A stretch of DNA of 64,000 nt from Nocardioides baculatus (GCF_016735675.1 NZ_JAERSG010000005.1:186001-250000); one strand, 5' to 3'. Shown: positions 44,813 to 54,057, counted from the stretch's first letter. Made by a program: numbers and translations. The notes: generated by a model not told the origin, from the sequence alone.

Positions 44813-45798
44813 CTGACGTTTCGGAGGAGTTCGTGCTGCTTCGGACTGCGCCAGTCGCTCCTTGGGGCGGCCAGTTTCAGTCGCGGGTCACCAGCGTGAC
44901 GCTCACACACGGGCCGGTCCGGGTTGCGCTCGATGACAGCGGACTCCCTCACGTTCTCGTACCGCTTGATTCCGACGTCGACATTGCGCGAGATGCAGGA
45001 TCGAGAGGCGTTACTCTCTCCGCGCGCACTCTGGTGCTCAACGGACAAGAAATTGTGTTCGCAGATCTTGCTTGCCTGGATGCCAAACTCACTTTGGTGT
45101 TCGAGCATCTGGCGGACGATGCCCTGCAGCGGTTGGCGGCCTCCTCCGAGCACCCAGAAGCAATCCTCGCAACGGTCTTGGGGGAGTGGCGCCAGCTCTT
45201 GCAGGTTGCGAGTCTGGATCGCCTCGACCGGGAGACTGCGATGGGGCTTGCTGCGGAGCTCGAGGTTCTGACTTTGCTCGCCAAATCAGCACCTGCGGAA
45301 GCGCTGAATGCGTGGCGTGGACCTGCCCAAGAGCCACACGACTTCGTCCACGGCCGACATGCCCTCGAGGTGAAGTCCACCGCTGCTGTCGATCCCAGCT
45401 TCATCCGGATCAGCAACCTCGACCAGCTCGATTCGTCGTTGGTCGACCGATTGCACTTGGTTGTCGTTCACTTCCGAGAGGAAGCAGCAGGAAAAACTTT
45501 GGATGATCGGATGCGCGAGCTGTTCGCGGCGGGCGTCGACAAGCAGGCTCTCATCCGGAAGGTCAGCCAGTACGGCTACACCTTTGAGTCGGATGTGGAC
45601 GCGGCTCGCTTCACGAGCCGAGGTATCAGACTCTGGCACGTATCGAACAACTTTCCAGGCCTGACGCGCGCTCGGTTGCCTGAGGCCGCGACGCGAGGGG
45701 TCTCGCGTGTCAGCTACTACGTGGATCTCGACGTCGCAGATCGCCCGGTCTCCGTGGACGGCGACGCCAGGACAGACATCGAACGGTGGATTCCTTGA
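44809..45798 (+). CDS. PD-(D/E)XK nuclease of the Z1/GHKL system
   Basis: This 329-residue protein of the DUF4420 PD-(D/E)XK-motif family shows the core as E150 in GLAAELEVL, D178 in PHDFVHG and E187-V-K189 in ALEVKST. It is predicted to cut DNA. It starts at GTG 44809 within the helicase stop, and its own stop shares a base with the next start (TGATG). Position and motif mark it as the restriction arm. Confidence 0.87.
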   Translation: MTDVSEEFVLLRTAPVAPWGGQFQSRVTSVTLTHGPVRVALDDSGLPHVLVPLDSDVDIARDAGSRGVTLSARTLVLNGQEIVFADLACLDAKLTLVFEHLADDALQRLAASSEHPEAILATVLGEWRQLLQVASLDRLDRETAMGLAAELEVLTLLAKSAPAEALNAWRGPAQEPHDFVHGRHALEVKSTAAVDPSFIRISNLDQLDSSLVDRLHLVVVHFREEAAGKTLDDRMRELFAAGVDKQALIRKVSQYGYTFESDVDAARFTSRGIRLWHVSNNFPGLTRARLPEAATRGVSRVSYYVDLDVADRPVSVDGDARTDIERWIP

Positions 45799-48005
45799 TG
45801 GAGGACCTCGAACAGGCTCTCACTCCGGTGGCCGGCCACTTCAGGGCGACAGAGATCACACCCAACACCGTTCTGGCAGCACATATCCGAGCGCTCGGGG
45901 GCAAGCCCGTAGGGGCGCCGTGGACGGTCGCCAAGCAGGCTTTAGTCGATGGGAGCTCGTTCGCCGACGCCGCGGCCCGAGCAATGGCGGGCCAGACGAC
46001 TGAGCCGAGCCGCGCTGCATCATCCGATGAGCACGCCTCCCTAGCTGCCTCGTTTTCGCCGGCCACGCACCCAACACTTGCTGAGACGGTGTCCATCAGC
46101 CCGGCAGCAGTCGAATCCGGCGTCGATTTCATCGACACGGACCTCGCCGAACATGAGCCGGTCTCGTCGAAGGACATTGCGGCCGCTGCTCCGCTCGACT
46201 GGTTCCCGAAAGTGTTCGGTCCCGGAGACATCGATGGAGAAGGCGCGAAGCGTCTGCTGGGCACTCCCAACATCCCGACTGTCTCAGTCCTCGTGCGCGA
46301 AACCGCCCAGAATAGCTGGGATGCTCGCGTCGGACACGCGCATGTGGTGTTTCGCCTTCACCTGCGTCAAGCCACCGCAGAGGAGCGCTCCATCCTTCGT
46401 CACAAGGTCTTCACTGGTGCGTGCGACGGACTAGAGCTCACCGAGAGTTTGGCAAAAGAGGACCTCTGGCTACTCGAAATCACGGATCGGGGCACCAAGG
46501 GGCTTGGTGGTCCGATCCGCAACGACTTGGAACCACCGGCTGGTGCGAGTACGAACTTCATCGATCTCATCTTCAATGTAGGAGCCCCACGAGACGTACA
46601 CCTTGGTGGAGGCACTTACGGATTCGGCAAGACCATTGCGTACCGAGCCAGTCGTCCCGGATCGGTGGTGTTCTGGACGCGCACCCACGATGTGCAAGGT
46701 CAGCTCGAGGATCGCCTGATCGGGTCTGCAATCGGGTCCAGCTTCAGCTCTGTCGGACTTCGGCACACGGGGCGTCATTGGTGGGGACGCCGGGTTGACG
46801 AGCGGATCGAACCAGTGGTCGGCGCTGAGGCGCGAACTTTGGGCTCGGCCATCTTCCGGACAGGCTTTACCGAGTCTCAGACCGGTACTTCCCTTCTGCT
46901 CATCGATCCCGACTTGGGAGGCGATTCTCCAAGAGAGGACGTGACTCGACTCGCCGAGGCTTGCGTGTGGCACCTCTGGCCCAAGATGGTCCGCGGCCAA
47001 GGCGAGCGCGTTCCGATGGAGCTCGAGGTGTGGTTAAACGGGTCGCCTGTCCAAATCCCAGACCTTCCGAAGCATCCAATTCTGGCTGGACACGTTGACT
47101 CACTGTCGGCGGTGCGATCTGCACAGCAGGGAGTTGCGTTCACGCCTGTGTACAACACGACCACCCACGAGATCTGGTGCGAAAAGCCTCGCAAGCTGCT
47201 TGGCCACCTGGCACTGACGCGTTATCCGATCAGCGAGCCCCTCACCGGGGTGGCGGATCTAGCACCCGTACGCGAACCATCGGCGAGCATTGCGCTCATG
47301 CGGCATGACGCCGAGCTCGTGGTCAAGTACGAGACGTTCCAGCCACTCGATCACCCCACATTCCAATGGTCGGGAGTGTTCAAGCCGGTTGCTGATGTCG
47401 ACGACTCCTTCGCTCTCGCAGAGCCGCCGGCGCACGATGACTGGATCCCAGCATCCATGTCGGACAGGGCGCAGAAGAGGGACGTCAACGTGGCGCTACG
47501 GCGCATCAGGGAGCAAGTGACTGAGTTCCTGCGGCCACTTGCCTCGAATGAGGACACGCTTTCGAAGAGCACACCCGTAGCCGCAGTTGCGGACGCTCTG
47601 GCTGGGTTGATCGGCGGTCTGGAAGGAAACGCCGCGAGCAGGCGGCCGAGCAAGGGTGGCGAGAGGAAGCCGGCCTCCGGCCGCCCGACGGCGCGGGTGC
47701 TCGAAAGCTTGCTCGGCGATATGGCCGAAGGTCGGCGACGCGGCTACGCACGGGTGGCGTGCACAGGCAAAGGTGCGGATCCCGTTCGTCTCCGGGCATC
47801 TATAGCCGTCGGAGTTGAGGGTGGAAGCGACGCAGACGAGCTTCTGACCAACATCGTCGGATGGACGAACGATCCGATGCACGGTTTGGAGGTTCGGGGG
47901 CCGGAACGATCCCTCAAGCCAGGCCAGGAGTCGTGGCTGGTCTTTGAATTCGACCCCGCGCTCGCGGTTGACGTGAACGTACGACTTGCGGAGGACGAGA
48001 AGTGA
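45798..48005 (+). CDS. GHKL (MORC/MutL/Hsp90-like) ATPase of the Z1 system
   Basis: This 735-residue protein has a Bergerat ATP fold. The N-box is RETAQNSWDAR (E168, N172, D175), G1 is ITDRGTKGLGG (D230) and G2 is GGGTYGFGKT (270-279). The N-terminal 135 residues hold a helical segment followed by a disordered Ala/Ser-rich linker. A long C-terminal part is unassigned. GHKL ATPases in restriction arrays are thought to act as ATP-driven clamps that coordinate cleavage. ATG 45798 overlaps the preceding stop. Confidence 0.87.
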   Translation: MEDLEQALTPVAGHFRATEITPNTVLAAHIRALGGKPVGAPWTVAKQALVDGSSFADAAARAMAGQTTEPSRAASSDEHASLAASFSPATHPTLAETVSISPAAVESGVDFIDTDLAEHEPVSSKDIAAAAPLDWFPKVFGPGDIDGEGAKRLLGTPNIPTVSVLVRETAQNSWDARVGHAHVVFRLHLRQATAEERSILRHKVFTGACDGLELTESLAKEDLWLLEITDRGTKGLGGPIRNDLEPPAGASTNFIDLIFNVGAPRDVHLGGGTYGFGKTIAYRASRPGSVVFWTRTHDVQGQLEDRLIGSAIGSSFSSVGLRHTGRHWWGRRVDERIEPVVGAEARTLGSAIFRTGFTESQTGTSLLLIDPDLGGDSPREDVTRLAEACVWHLWPKMVRGQGERVPMELEVWLNGSPVQIPDLPKHPILAGHVDSLSAVRSAQQGVAFTPVYNTTTHEIWCEKPRKLLGHLALTRYPISEPLTGVADLAPVREPSASIALMRHDAELVVKYETFQPLDHPTFQWSGVFKPVADVDDSFALAEPPAHDDWIPASMSDRAQKRDVNVALRRIREQVTEFLRPLASNEDTLSKSTPVAAVADALAGLIGGLEGNAASRRPSKGGERKPASGRPTARVLESLLGDMAEGRRRGYARVACTGKGADPVRLRASIAVGVEGGSDADELLTNIVGWTNDPMHGLEVRGPERSLKPGQESWLVFEFDPALAVDVNVRLAEDEK

Positions 48006-48892
48006 ACAGCAGGCTTCTGCCGCACATGAGCGTGCGCGGCGACGCCGTGCAGTGGGGCGCTTGGTGGGTTGAGCTGGATGGGAGGAGAGAACTGGTTTCC
48101 GACCGCCTCAAGGGCTGGGACTACTCCAGTCGTGCCCGTTTCGAGATCCAGCCCACGGTCGACGTCGCCTCAGCGCTGCGCTCCGCAGGGATTGCCGACT
48201 CCTCTGACGTCGCGCTACTCGGACTGCTTGACTGTAGGGCAACTGGCGAGCGATTCGCGGTGAAGATTGCGCTGTCGGATGTCGAGATGGGGTTGCCGAA
48301 CCTTTTAGTTGTCGAACCCCCCGCCGGCTCACTGGCGGACGCCATCGAGCTGAGCGCCCACTTGGTCTTCACCGGCGTGAGCGAGCCAAACCCGGATGGC
48401 CGTGCGTGGCGCCCGAGCTCCAGACTGGCCAGCTCGAGCGTCACTCGTCTGCGGCTGGAAGGCGACGGCACCCGCTTCCCGACTGAGGGCGTGGCCTTCA
48501 GTGTTCTCGGCCTAGATCCGGCGGCGTGGACGCTCCAGTTCACGCCAGACGACCTAGCGGATTCGTTCTTGGGACATGTGCGCCTGCTGCTCAACACGGA
48601 GCACCCTGCAGCAGCGTTACTGCTCGCTTCTGACGGTCCTGTCACCAGTGCGTTGCACAGCGTGCTCACTGTCGACGTGTCTCGCCAGATGTTCTCTTCG
48701 GTCGCACACGGCGAGTTCGAGCTCGATCCGTCAGGCTGGTCGGACGGGTCTGTTGGTCACACGCTCGACACACTCGCACAGGTCGCTCTATCGATGGATC
48801 TCGCTTCCGTAGTGACAATGGCCCGACGCGATCCGTTGCTCCTCGAGCGTAAGTTGCAGGTGGGATTCGACTTCTTGCGAGGTGTTTCCTGA
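48002..48892 (+). CDS. Unrecognised subunit of the Z1/GHKL system
   Basis: This 296-residue protein has no family I can name. It has no membrane helix, signal or metal motif, and a mixed alpha/beta character. A bulky WGAWWVELDGRRELVSDRL segment stands near residue 18. It starts at GTG 48002 inside the preceding stop, and its stop overlaps the next ATG. Tight overlap on both sides is the only evidence for its role, as a structural or DNA-binding partner of the ATPase. Confidence 0.65.
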   Translation: MNSRLLPHMSVRGDAVQWGAWWVELDGRRELVSDRLKGWDYSSRARFEIQPTVDVASALRSAGIADSSDVALLGLLDCRATGERFAVKIALSDVEMGLPNLLVVEPPAGSLADAIELSAHLVFTGVSEPNPDGRAWRPSSRLASSSVTRLRLEGDGTRFPTEGVAFSVLGLDPAAWTLQFTPDDLADSFLGHVRLLLNTEHPAAALLLASDGPVTSALHSVLTVDVSRQMFSSVAHGEFELDPSGWSDGSVGHTLDTLAQVALSMDLASVVTMARRDPLLLERKLQVGFDFLRGVS

Positions 48893-49995
48893 TGCCGCTT
48901 GTGTACCCCCGCATTGGCGACGCGCTGGGCCTCGAACTTCGGGCGCGCTTGCAGGACACAGTCGCTAAAGGCGGATCAGCAGAGAGATTGATCGGGTTCG
49001 ATCATCCAGCGGCTGCACCGGTTGCCACCGGGGCAAGTGTTGCGACGAGGGCACGGCTCGAGAACGTCAGGATCCAGGTCGTAGACGGACTGGCTGACTT
49101 GTGGAGCCCAGGAGACGAGGTCGCTCACGGTCGCCGGTCAGAACTCGATCGGCGGCTTGGAGTTCGACTTCATTCCGTCTTGAACATCTTGCCGGCCGAT
49201 GCTGCCCACTCGGGCACGTGGACCTTCCTGACTCTTGTTGTTTTCCCGGATCTGGCCTGGGCCCGTTTTCCGGATCTGCATGAAAGTCGAGTGCTCGGAG
49301 GCCCAAGGAATGCGCTGCGACGGACGTGGATGAGGCAGCACGTTCTTGGTGATCTTCACTCCGAACCAAGGAATCCCCTCGGTGAGGACGAGTTGGTGGG
49401 GCTGTTTGAACGCTCGGCGCTGGCACGAAACAGACGGCTCGTGCGGGCGGTTGCGCGCGAAGTCCTTAGCAGTGAGACGAGCTCGCGTAGCGATTTCGCA
49501 CGACAGCTCTATAAAAGGATAACTCACCTGACAGGACCACTACTCCTAGATTCGCTCACGGATCATCAACTCAGTGCGCTCGTCACGGCCGCTGCCAACG
49601 GAGAGCAATGGCCGGCAATTGACGATGCGTCGGGTGCTCCGAGCGAGGGTGCGCACGACACTGCGACCCCAGCGCCGCGCACGACAACCGCCGGCGACCT
49701 TGTCCTCGAGTTCCACCGTGAGGCCGTCGAGCTCAGCCGCAGGATCTTGGCCGAGACGGCCTATCGCCCGAGCCAACTTCTCGTAATGCTGAACGAACAA
49801 GGCGGAGTCGAAACCGCCCGACAGATTGTCGGGCAGCCCCAACCGTCTTCGGGTTTCATGGCGTTGATGGACCTAGGGCGCCTTGACCTCGCATTCGAGA
49901 ATCTTGTTCTCGACGCGAGTTACCGCGGGCTGTTTTCGGAGGACCTGGTCACGCTGGCCGAAGAGCGTATGGCCGTGTATCGCGCCTATAAGTAA
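48892..49995 (+). CDS. Last gene of the Z1/GHKL system, possibly DUF6339 family
   Basis: This 367-residue protein has a middle with conserved aromatic and basic residues (FPDLHESRVLGG, ALRRTWMRQHVLGD). A C-terminal helical segment (YRPSQLLVMLNEQGGVETAR, FMALMDLGRLDLAFENLV) resembles a small domain found at the ends of various defence proteins. DUF6339 is my tentative label. ATG 48892 overlaps the preceding TGA. No catalytic motif was found. It ends the array. Confidence 0.65.
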   Translation: MPLVYPRIGDALGLELRARLQDTVAKGGSAERLIGFDHPAAAPVATGASVATRARLENVRIQVVDGLADLWSPGDEVAHGRRSELDRRLGVRLHSVLNILPADAAHSGTWTFLTLVVFPDLAWARFPDLHESRVLGGPRNALRRTWMRQHVLGDLHSEPRNPLGEDELVGLFERSALARNRRLVRAVAREVLSSETSSRSDFARQLYKRITHLTGPLLLDSLTDHQLSALVTAAANGEQWPAIDDASGAPSEGAHDTATPAPRTTTAGDLVLEFHREAVELSRRILAETAYRPSQLLVMLNEQGGVETARQIVGQPQPSSGFMALMDLGRLDLAFENLVLDASYRGLFSEDLVTLAEERMAVYRAYK

Positions 49996-50076
49996 GACCA
50001 AGCACCCGACAGTGCCGCGCTGTTCGCCGTCCGAGTATCAACGCAAGGCCCGCGGGCTCCCTCACAGCTCGCCGGA

Positions 50077-50601
50077 TTAGTTTGCGCGCAACCGGCGAGC
50101 GATTGAGCCCGAATACTGACTGGACTCCATCGGCCACCGGTTGACCTGCTGCCCTGCGTCCGGCGTTTTGAAGCTGACCGTGATCGTCGTCCGGGGGAGA
50201 TGGGTCCATTCCGATTGAGCGATCGAAAGACGGCGCCGTCGACTGGGGTGGCCAGAGTGAGGCGGTACCTGTGCGACCTGGAGATGGAGGTTATGGGTAG
50301 GAGCATCGAGTGAACCATCGTGATGCCGTCGTCGAACTTCACAGGGAAAGGTGATTGTCACATTGACGTCGTATACGGGCAGGCGTCCAGGATTGTGAAC
50401 CGTGTACTCGTACACCCAATCCGCGCGTCCCTCGACGACTTCGGATTTCGTGGGTCTGGATGCGACGAGGGTGGCAACGGACACGCTCCTAATCTCGGCC
50501 ACCCTGACGTCAAGCGCATCCGCGCGCAGCCTCCACAACTGCCACGCAGCCGTCCCTGCGCCTACAGCTCCGGCACTAGCTCCGATCGCTTCCCAAACCA
50601 T
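50077..50601 (-). CDS. Membrane-anchored protein with a beta-rich domain
   Basis: This 174-residue protein has an N-terminal hydrophobic helix (about 4-23) followed by a basic linker. A likely immunoglobulin-like region near residues 60-150 has YTVHNPGRLPVYDVNVTI as its most regular part. Family unknown. It faces the defence array tail to tail and may be the island's last gene; its GC is lower than the backbone. A stand-alone start at ATG 50601 has no obvious ribosome site. Confidence 0.6.
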   Translation of the reverse strand: MVWEAIGASAGAVGAGTAAWQLWRLRADALDVRVAEIRSVSVATLVASRPTKSEVVEGRADWVYEYTVHNPGRLPVYDVNVTITFPCEVRRRHHDGSLDAPTHNLHLQVAQVPPHSGHPSRRRRLSIAQSEWTHLPRTTITVSFKTPDAGQQVNRWPMESSQYSGSIARRLRAN

Positions 50602-50758
50602 GACTGCACATTAGGCATTTGTGGCGCTGGCGACTACGTTCGGCACGAGTTTGACGACGGTGTGCCTTTTGGGAAAGCCTTCTGCGCCGCCCGCTGAACT
50701 TTCGAGAAGGGGCAGGCATCCGTTTAACTTGTGCCCGGCTGAACCTTGCGTTCGCGAC

Positions 50759-51148
50759 CTATTCGATCCAACTGAGGTCGGGCGGTACGTCGACGGAGTG
50801 CTCGCGCAGCATCTCGAGCGGCACCACCTCCAGTGCCAGCGACGAGGTGGCGGCGAGGACGACCGGTGCGGCCACGCCGGCGTCGTACGCCTGGAGCCAG
50901 CGAGCCGCGACCACGCACCAGCGGTCGCCGGGGACGAGGCCGGGGAAGTGCCACTCGGGGCGGGGCGTCGAGAGGTCGTTGCCGACCGAGCGCTGGTGGG
51001 CGAGGAACTCCTCGGTCATGACGGCGCAGATCGCGTGGAGGCCGACGTCCTGCGGGCCGACGGTGCAGGTGCCGTCGCGGTAGAACCCGGTGACGGGATC
51101 GGTGCCGCAGGGTTCGAGGTCCCCGCCCAGGACGTTGCGCTCGGTCAT
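50759..51148 (-). CDS. DUF2237 family protein
   Basis: This 129-residue protein matches DUF2237 well over its length: NVLGGDLEPCGTDPVTGFYR at the start, ICAVMTEEFL, GNDLSTPRPEWHFPGLVPGD, then WCVVAARW. Conserved cysteines and the GD-rich block are intact. Function is unknown. CATGCT lies six bases before ATG 51148 and may be a leaderless -10. It marks the resumption of backbone-like GC after the island. Confidence 0.88.
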   Translation of the reverse strand: MTERNVLGGDLEPCGTDPVTGFYRDGTCTVGPQDVGLHAICAVMTEEFLAHQRSVGNDLSTPRPEWHFPGLVPGDRWCVVAARWLQAYDAGVAAPVVLAATSSLALEVVPLEMLREHSVDVPPDLSWIE

Positions 51149-51226
51149 GGGACGAGCATGCCGTCCCACCAAAGGCTCAGGCGACCACGGAGTCGGCGAA
51201 GGTGGTCCCGCTTGCTCGGCGCTAAG

Positions 51227-51232
51227 TATGAT
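51227..51232 (+). promoter_or_regulatory. -10 element of a leaderless promoter (first antitoxin)
   Basis: TATGAT, close to consensus, is followed by six bases and then ATG 51239. AAGTATGA occurs twice around it, a possible autoregulatory operator. Confidence 0.55.
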
Positions 51233-51238
51233 CAAAGT

Positions 51239-51478
51239 ATGAGCGTCCGCATCACGGTGAGTCTTCCTGACGAGCTGGTTGCGGCTGCCACCGCCGCCGT
51301 GGCTGCCGGTGAGGCGGCATCGGTCTCCGCCTACGTTGCCTCCGCGCTGCGGGAGAAGACGGAACGGGAGTCCGTTGCCGACGTCCTGGCTGAGTGGCTC
51401 GCCGAGGCTGGCCCGCTCAGCGGCGATGAAAGTGCATGGGTGGCGGCGGCGCTCGCGCGGTCCGGCCTGGAGTCGTGA
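51239..51478 (+). CDS. Antitoxin of a VapBC-type pair (first)
   Basis: This 79-residue protein has a short N-terminal ribbon-helix-helix-like strand (RITVSLPDELVAAAT) and a C-terminal acidic tail likely to bind the toxin. It is immediately upstream of a PIN-domain gene that starts inside its stop codon (GTGA). Such antitoxins repress their own promoter. A near-consensus -10 lies six bases upstream. Confidence 0.8.
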   Translation: MSVRITVSLPDELVAAATAAVAAGEAASVSAYVASALREKTERESVADVLAEWLAEAGPLSGDESAWVAAALARSGLES

Positions 51479-51855
51479 GCGGTGGCTTCTGCCTCGACGC
51501 GGGCGCGCTGATCGCACTCGATCGAGGTCAACGGGCGATCGTGGGCCTGTTGGCAGGCACGCTCGACGCAGGCGGGTCGCTCGAGGTCCCGGCCGCAGTC
51601 GTCGCCCAGGTATGGCGCGACGGTGCGCGACAAGCCCGGCTCGCGCGATTCCTCCGCGCCCGCGGGGTCGTGATGGTCGACCTGGATGCCGACGCCGCGC
51701 GGGCCATCGGCGTGATGTGCGGGCACGTCGGTGTCTCGGACGTGGTGGACGGGCACGTCGCACTGCACGCACGCCGCCGGGGACTGGCAGTGCTGACCTC
51801 GGACCCCCGCGACATCGCGAGGCTGGATCCGAGCCTGGTGATCGTCGAGGTGTAG
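51475..51855 (+). CDS. PIN-domain toxin (VapC-like, first pair)
   Basis: This 126-residue PIN RNase has acidic residues at LDAGALIALD, SDVVDGHVALHA and TSDPRDIARL, which should coordinate the metal. VapC enzymes cleave tRNA or rRNA. It starts at GTG 51475 in the antitoxin stop codon. No IS element or integrase lies near. Confidence 0.83.
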   Translation: MSGGFCLDAGALIALDRGQRAIVGLLAGTLDAGGSLEVPAAVVAQVWRDGARQARLARFLRARGVVMVDLDADAARAIGVMCGHVGVSDVVDGHVALHARRRGLAVLTSDPRDIARLDPSLVIVEV

Positions 51856-52096
51856 CGGAGCCGCTGTTCACAGATCCACCTGCACCACTGTGGGACCGCC
51901 GAGGGTCGTCAGCGTCGATGCCTCCCGCCGCCGGCCTGCTCACCGGTGGCGTCGATGCGGGAGAGGGCCCGCGTGCCGTCGCGCGCCGCGGCGTCGTCGT
52001 CGGGGCCTACCGGCTCTCGTGACGTCGCCTGTGGATGACGGGCTGCCCGTTGTCGGTGACCGCTCCTAGCTTCGTACAACGACGAAAGGGGGACGC

Positions 52097-53353
52097 ATGG
52101 GCGTCAACAACAGGAAGCGCAGGGCAGCGAAGCAACGCAAGCAGCAGAGGTATCAGCAGCAGCGGATCCGGGAGGAGGGTGACGAGCCGGAACGGCCTGC
52201 GGAGGGCTGGGATGCGGAGTCAGCGGCCGCGGAGGTCGAGCGACACGTGCACCGGGCACTCCGGGCGCTCGGGAGGAAGAAGCCGACCGAGAGCGAGGTG
52301 ACGCTCTTCGCTGACCTGCTGCTGAGGTGGGCGGCCCCCTACCCGGCGTTCGTGGTCGAGATCGTCCTGCACGATGCGGTGTACGCGGTCGTCGCAGGCG
52401 GGTGGTCGCCAGAGGACCTGGCTCAGCTCGTGACGCGCAACGTCGGACCGACCCGCCTTCCGCTGTTGGCAGGGGCACTGCGTGAGGACGAGCGCGTACG
52501 GCCTCGCGGACAGGAGTGGCGTGACGCCATCGAGCGCATGGATGACCAGCCCCTGCCGCGGGTCGCGCACTCCGCTGCGGTCGCCCCACTGCTGGGGTTG
52601 GCGGCGCTGCTGCGCGCCACACCGGTGCTGACCGATTCGATCGCCGCCACGGCGGCATCATCCGGCCCCGAGCACCCGAAGCTGGCCAAGGTGCGCGCCC
52701 TCCTGGCCAAGGCGGAGTCGACCGAGTTCGACGAGGAGGCAGAAGCTCTCACGGCCAAGGCGCAGGAGCTCATCTCCCGCTACGCGCTCGACCGACTGCT
52801 GGCTCAGGGTCCCACTCACGACCACACCGATGTCGAGGTGCGGCGGCTCTGGCTGGACCCTCCCTACGTCCGACCCAAGACCCTCCTCGTGTCGGCGGTC
52901 GCCTCGGCCAACCGGTGCCGGGCCGCGGGGGCGGACCGCCTGGGCTTCAGCATCGTGGTCGGTGCAGCCGCGGACCTCGATGCCGTGGAGCTCCTCCTGA
53001 CCTCGCTCCTCGTGCAGGCCGACGCTGCGATGCTGCGCCACGGACGTCGTACGAGTGCGTCCGGATCGACGCGGACCAAGTCGTTCCGCCAGTCGTTCCT
53101 CACGGCGTACGCCACCCGCATCGGAGAGCGGCTGTCCGAGGCCAACGCCGTGGCCGCGCGCGCCGCCGGTGCCGCCCTGCTCCCGGTGCTCCGGTCGCAG
53201 GAGGTCAAGGTCGCCGAGGAGTTCGAGCGCCTGGTCCCGCACTCGATCGGCCGCGCCGCGAGTGTGAGCAACAGCGGCGGATGGATCGCTGGTCTTGCAG
53301 CTGCGGACTTGGCGGCGCTCGACGTCGGTGCGCGGCTGAACCAGGCTGGGTGA
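52097..53353 (+). CDS. DUF2786 domain protein
   Basis: This 418-residue protein begins with a very basic, Gln-rich segment (about 6-25). The DUF2786 motif lies near residues 195-225 (KLAKVRALLAKAESTEFDEE, LTAKAQELISRYALD). The C-terminal half is helical and unassigned. The function of DUF2786 is unknown. GGGGG stands before ATG 52097. It is convergent with the following kinase gene, with a hairpin between. Confidence 0.85.
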   Translation: MGVNNRKRRAAKQRKQQRYQQQRIREEGDEPERPAEGWDAESAAAEVERHVHRALRALGRKKPTESEVTLFADLLLRWAAPYPAFVVEIVLHDAVYAVVAGGWSPEDLAQLVTRNVGPTRLPLLAGALREDERVRPRGQEWRDAIERMDDQPLPRVAHSAAVAPLLGLAALLRATPVLTDSIAATAASSGPEHPKLAKVRALLAKAESTEFDEEAEALTAKAQELISRYALDRLLAQGPTHDHTDVEVRRLWLDPPYVRPKTLLVSAVASANRCRAAGADRLGFSIVVGAAADLDAVELLLTSLLVQADAAMLRHGRRTSASGSTRTKSFRQSFLTAYATRIGERLSEANAVAARAAGAALLPVLRSQEVKVAEEFERLVPHSIGRAASVSNSGGWIAGLAAADLAALDVGARLNQAG

Positions 53354-53386
53354 GCCGGACGCACCGTCTGAGCGTGTGGCCGACCT

Positions 53387-53411
53387 CGACCCTCGGGACG
53401 GCTGAGGGTCG
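53387..53411. terminator. Convergent terminator hairpin
   Basis: CGACCCTC (53387-53394) pairs with GAGGGTCG (53404-53411) around nine bases, between the DUF2786 and kinase gene ends. Confidence 0.65.
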
Positions 53412-53412
53412 G

Positions 53413-54057
53413 TCAGGACGTGACGAGAAGGTCGGCAGCGCTGCGGGTGGCACCGACCAGCCGGGAGTTGGCCTCGTCGACCTGGTCGACCCACTCGCGT
53501 GCCGCGTCAGGCGTCTTCCCGAACTGCTGATGACGCGCGACGAGGCGCGAGCGGCGTACGGCGTCGTCGAGGTCGACGTACCAGCACTCGGCCAGCAGCG
53601 GGCGTACGTGCTCCCAGCCGTTGTCGTCCAACAGGAGGTAGTTGCCCTCGGTGATCACCAGCCTCGCCGACGGCGGGATCGCGAGTTCGGCGGCGATGGG
53701 TTGCTCGAGGTCGCGCTCGAAACCTGGGACGTAGAGCGTGCGGCGGGGTTCGTCGTGGAGTCGTCGGAGCGCGGTCACGTAGCCGTCGACGTCGAAGGTC
53801 TCGGGCGCTCCCTTGCGCTCGCGGAGGCCGAGCCGGTCGAGCTGGACGTCGGCGAGGTGGAAGCCGTCCATCGGCAGGTGCGCCACCTCGAGGCCGAGCT
53901 CTGCCAGCAGGGCCGAGGTCAGCGTCGACTTGCCGGCGCCCGGAGGGCCGGTGATGCCGAGGATGGCGCGGCCGTGGGTAGGGACAAGGCCGAGCGCACG
54001 CGAGACGAGCTCGTCGAGGGGAGGTTTCGAGGCTCGCTGCGCTCGCACCTCAACCAC
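53413..54057 (-). CDS. Uridine-kinase-like P-loop nucleoside kinase
   Basis: This 214-residue kinase has Walker A GPPGAGKST near residues 36-44, LPMDGFHLAD as the substrate-binding stretch and TEGNYLLLDD for the lid region. It resembles the uridine kinase/PanK-like group in bacteria; the substrate is not readable. The start GTG 54057 and a second GTG three codons on lie inside a dispersed repeat, so the first ten residues derive from repeat DNA. Confidence 0.83.
   Translation of the reverse strand: MVEVRAQRASKPPLDELVSRALGLVPTHGRAILGITGPPGAGKSTLTSALLAELGLEVAHLPMDGFHLADVQLDRLGLRERKGAPETFDVDGYVTALRRLHDEPRRTLYVPGFERDLEQPIAAELAIPPSARLVITEGNYLLLDDNGWEHVRPLLAECWYVDLDDAVRRSRLVARHQQFGKTPDAAREWVDQVDEANSRLVGATRSAADLLVTS

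Noticed and set aside
50602..50758. tRNA or attachment site at the right border of the defence island
   Set aside because: No cloverleaf or repeated sequence matching the left border was found.
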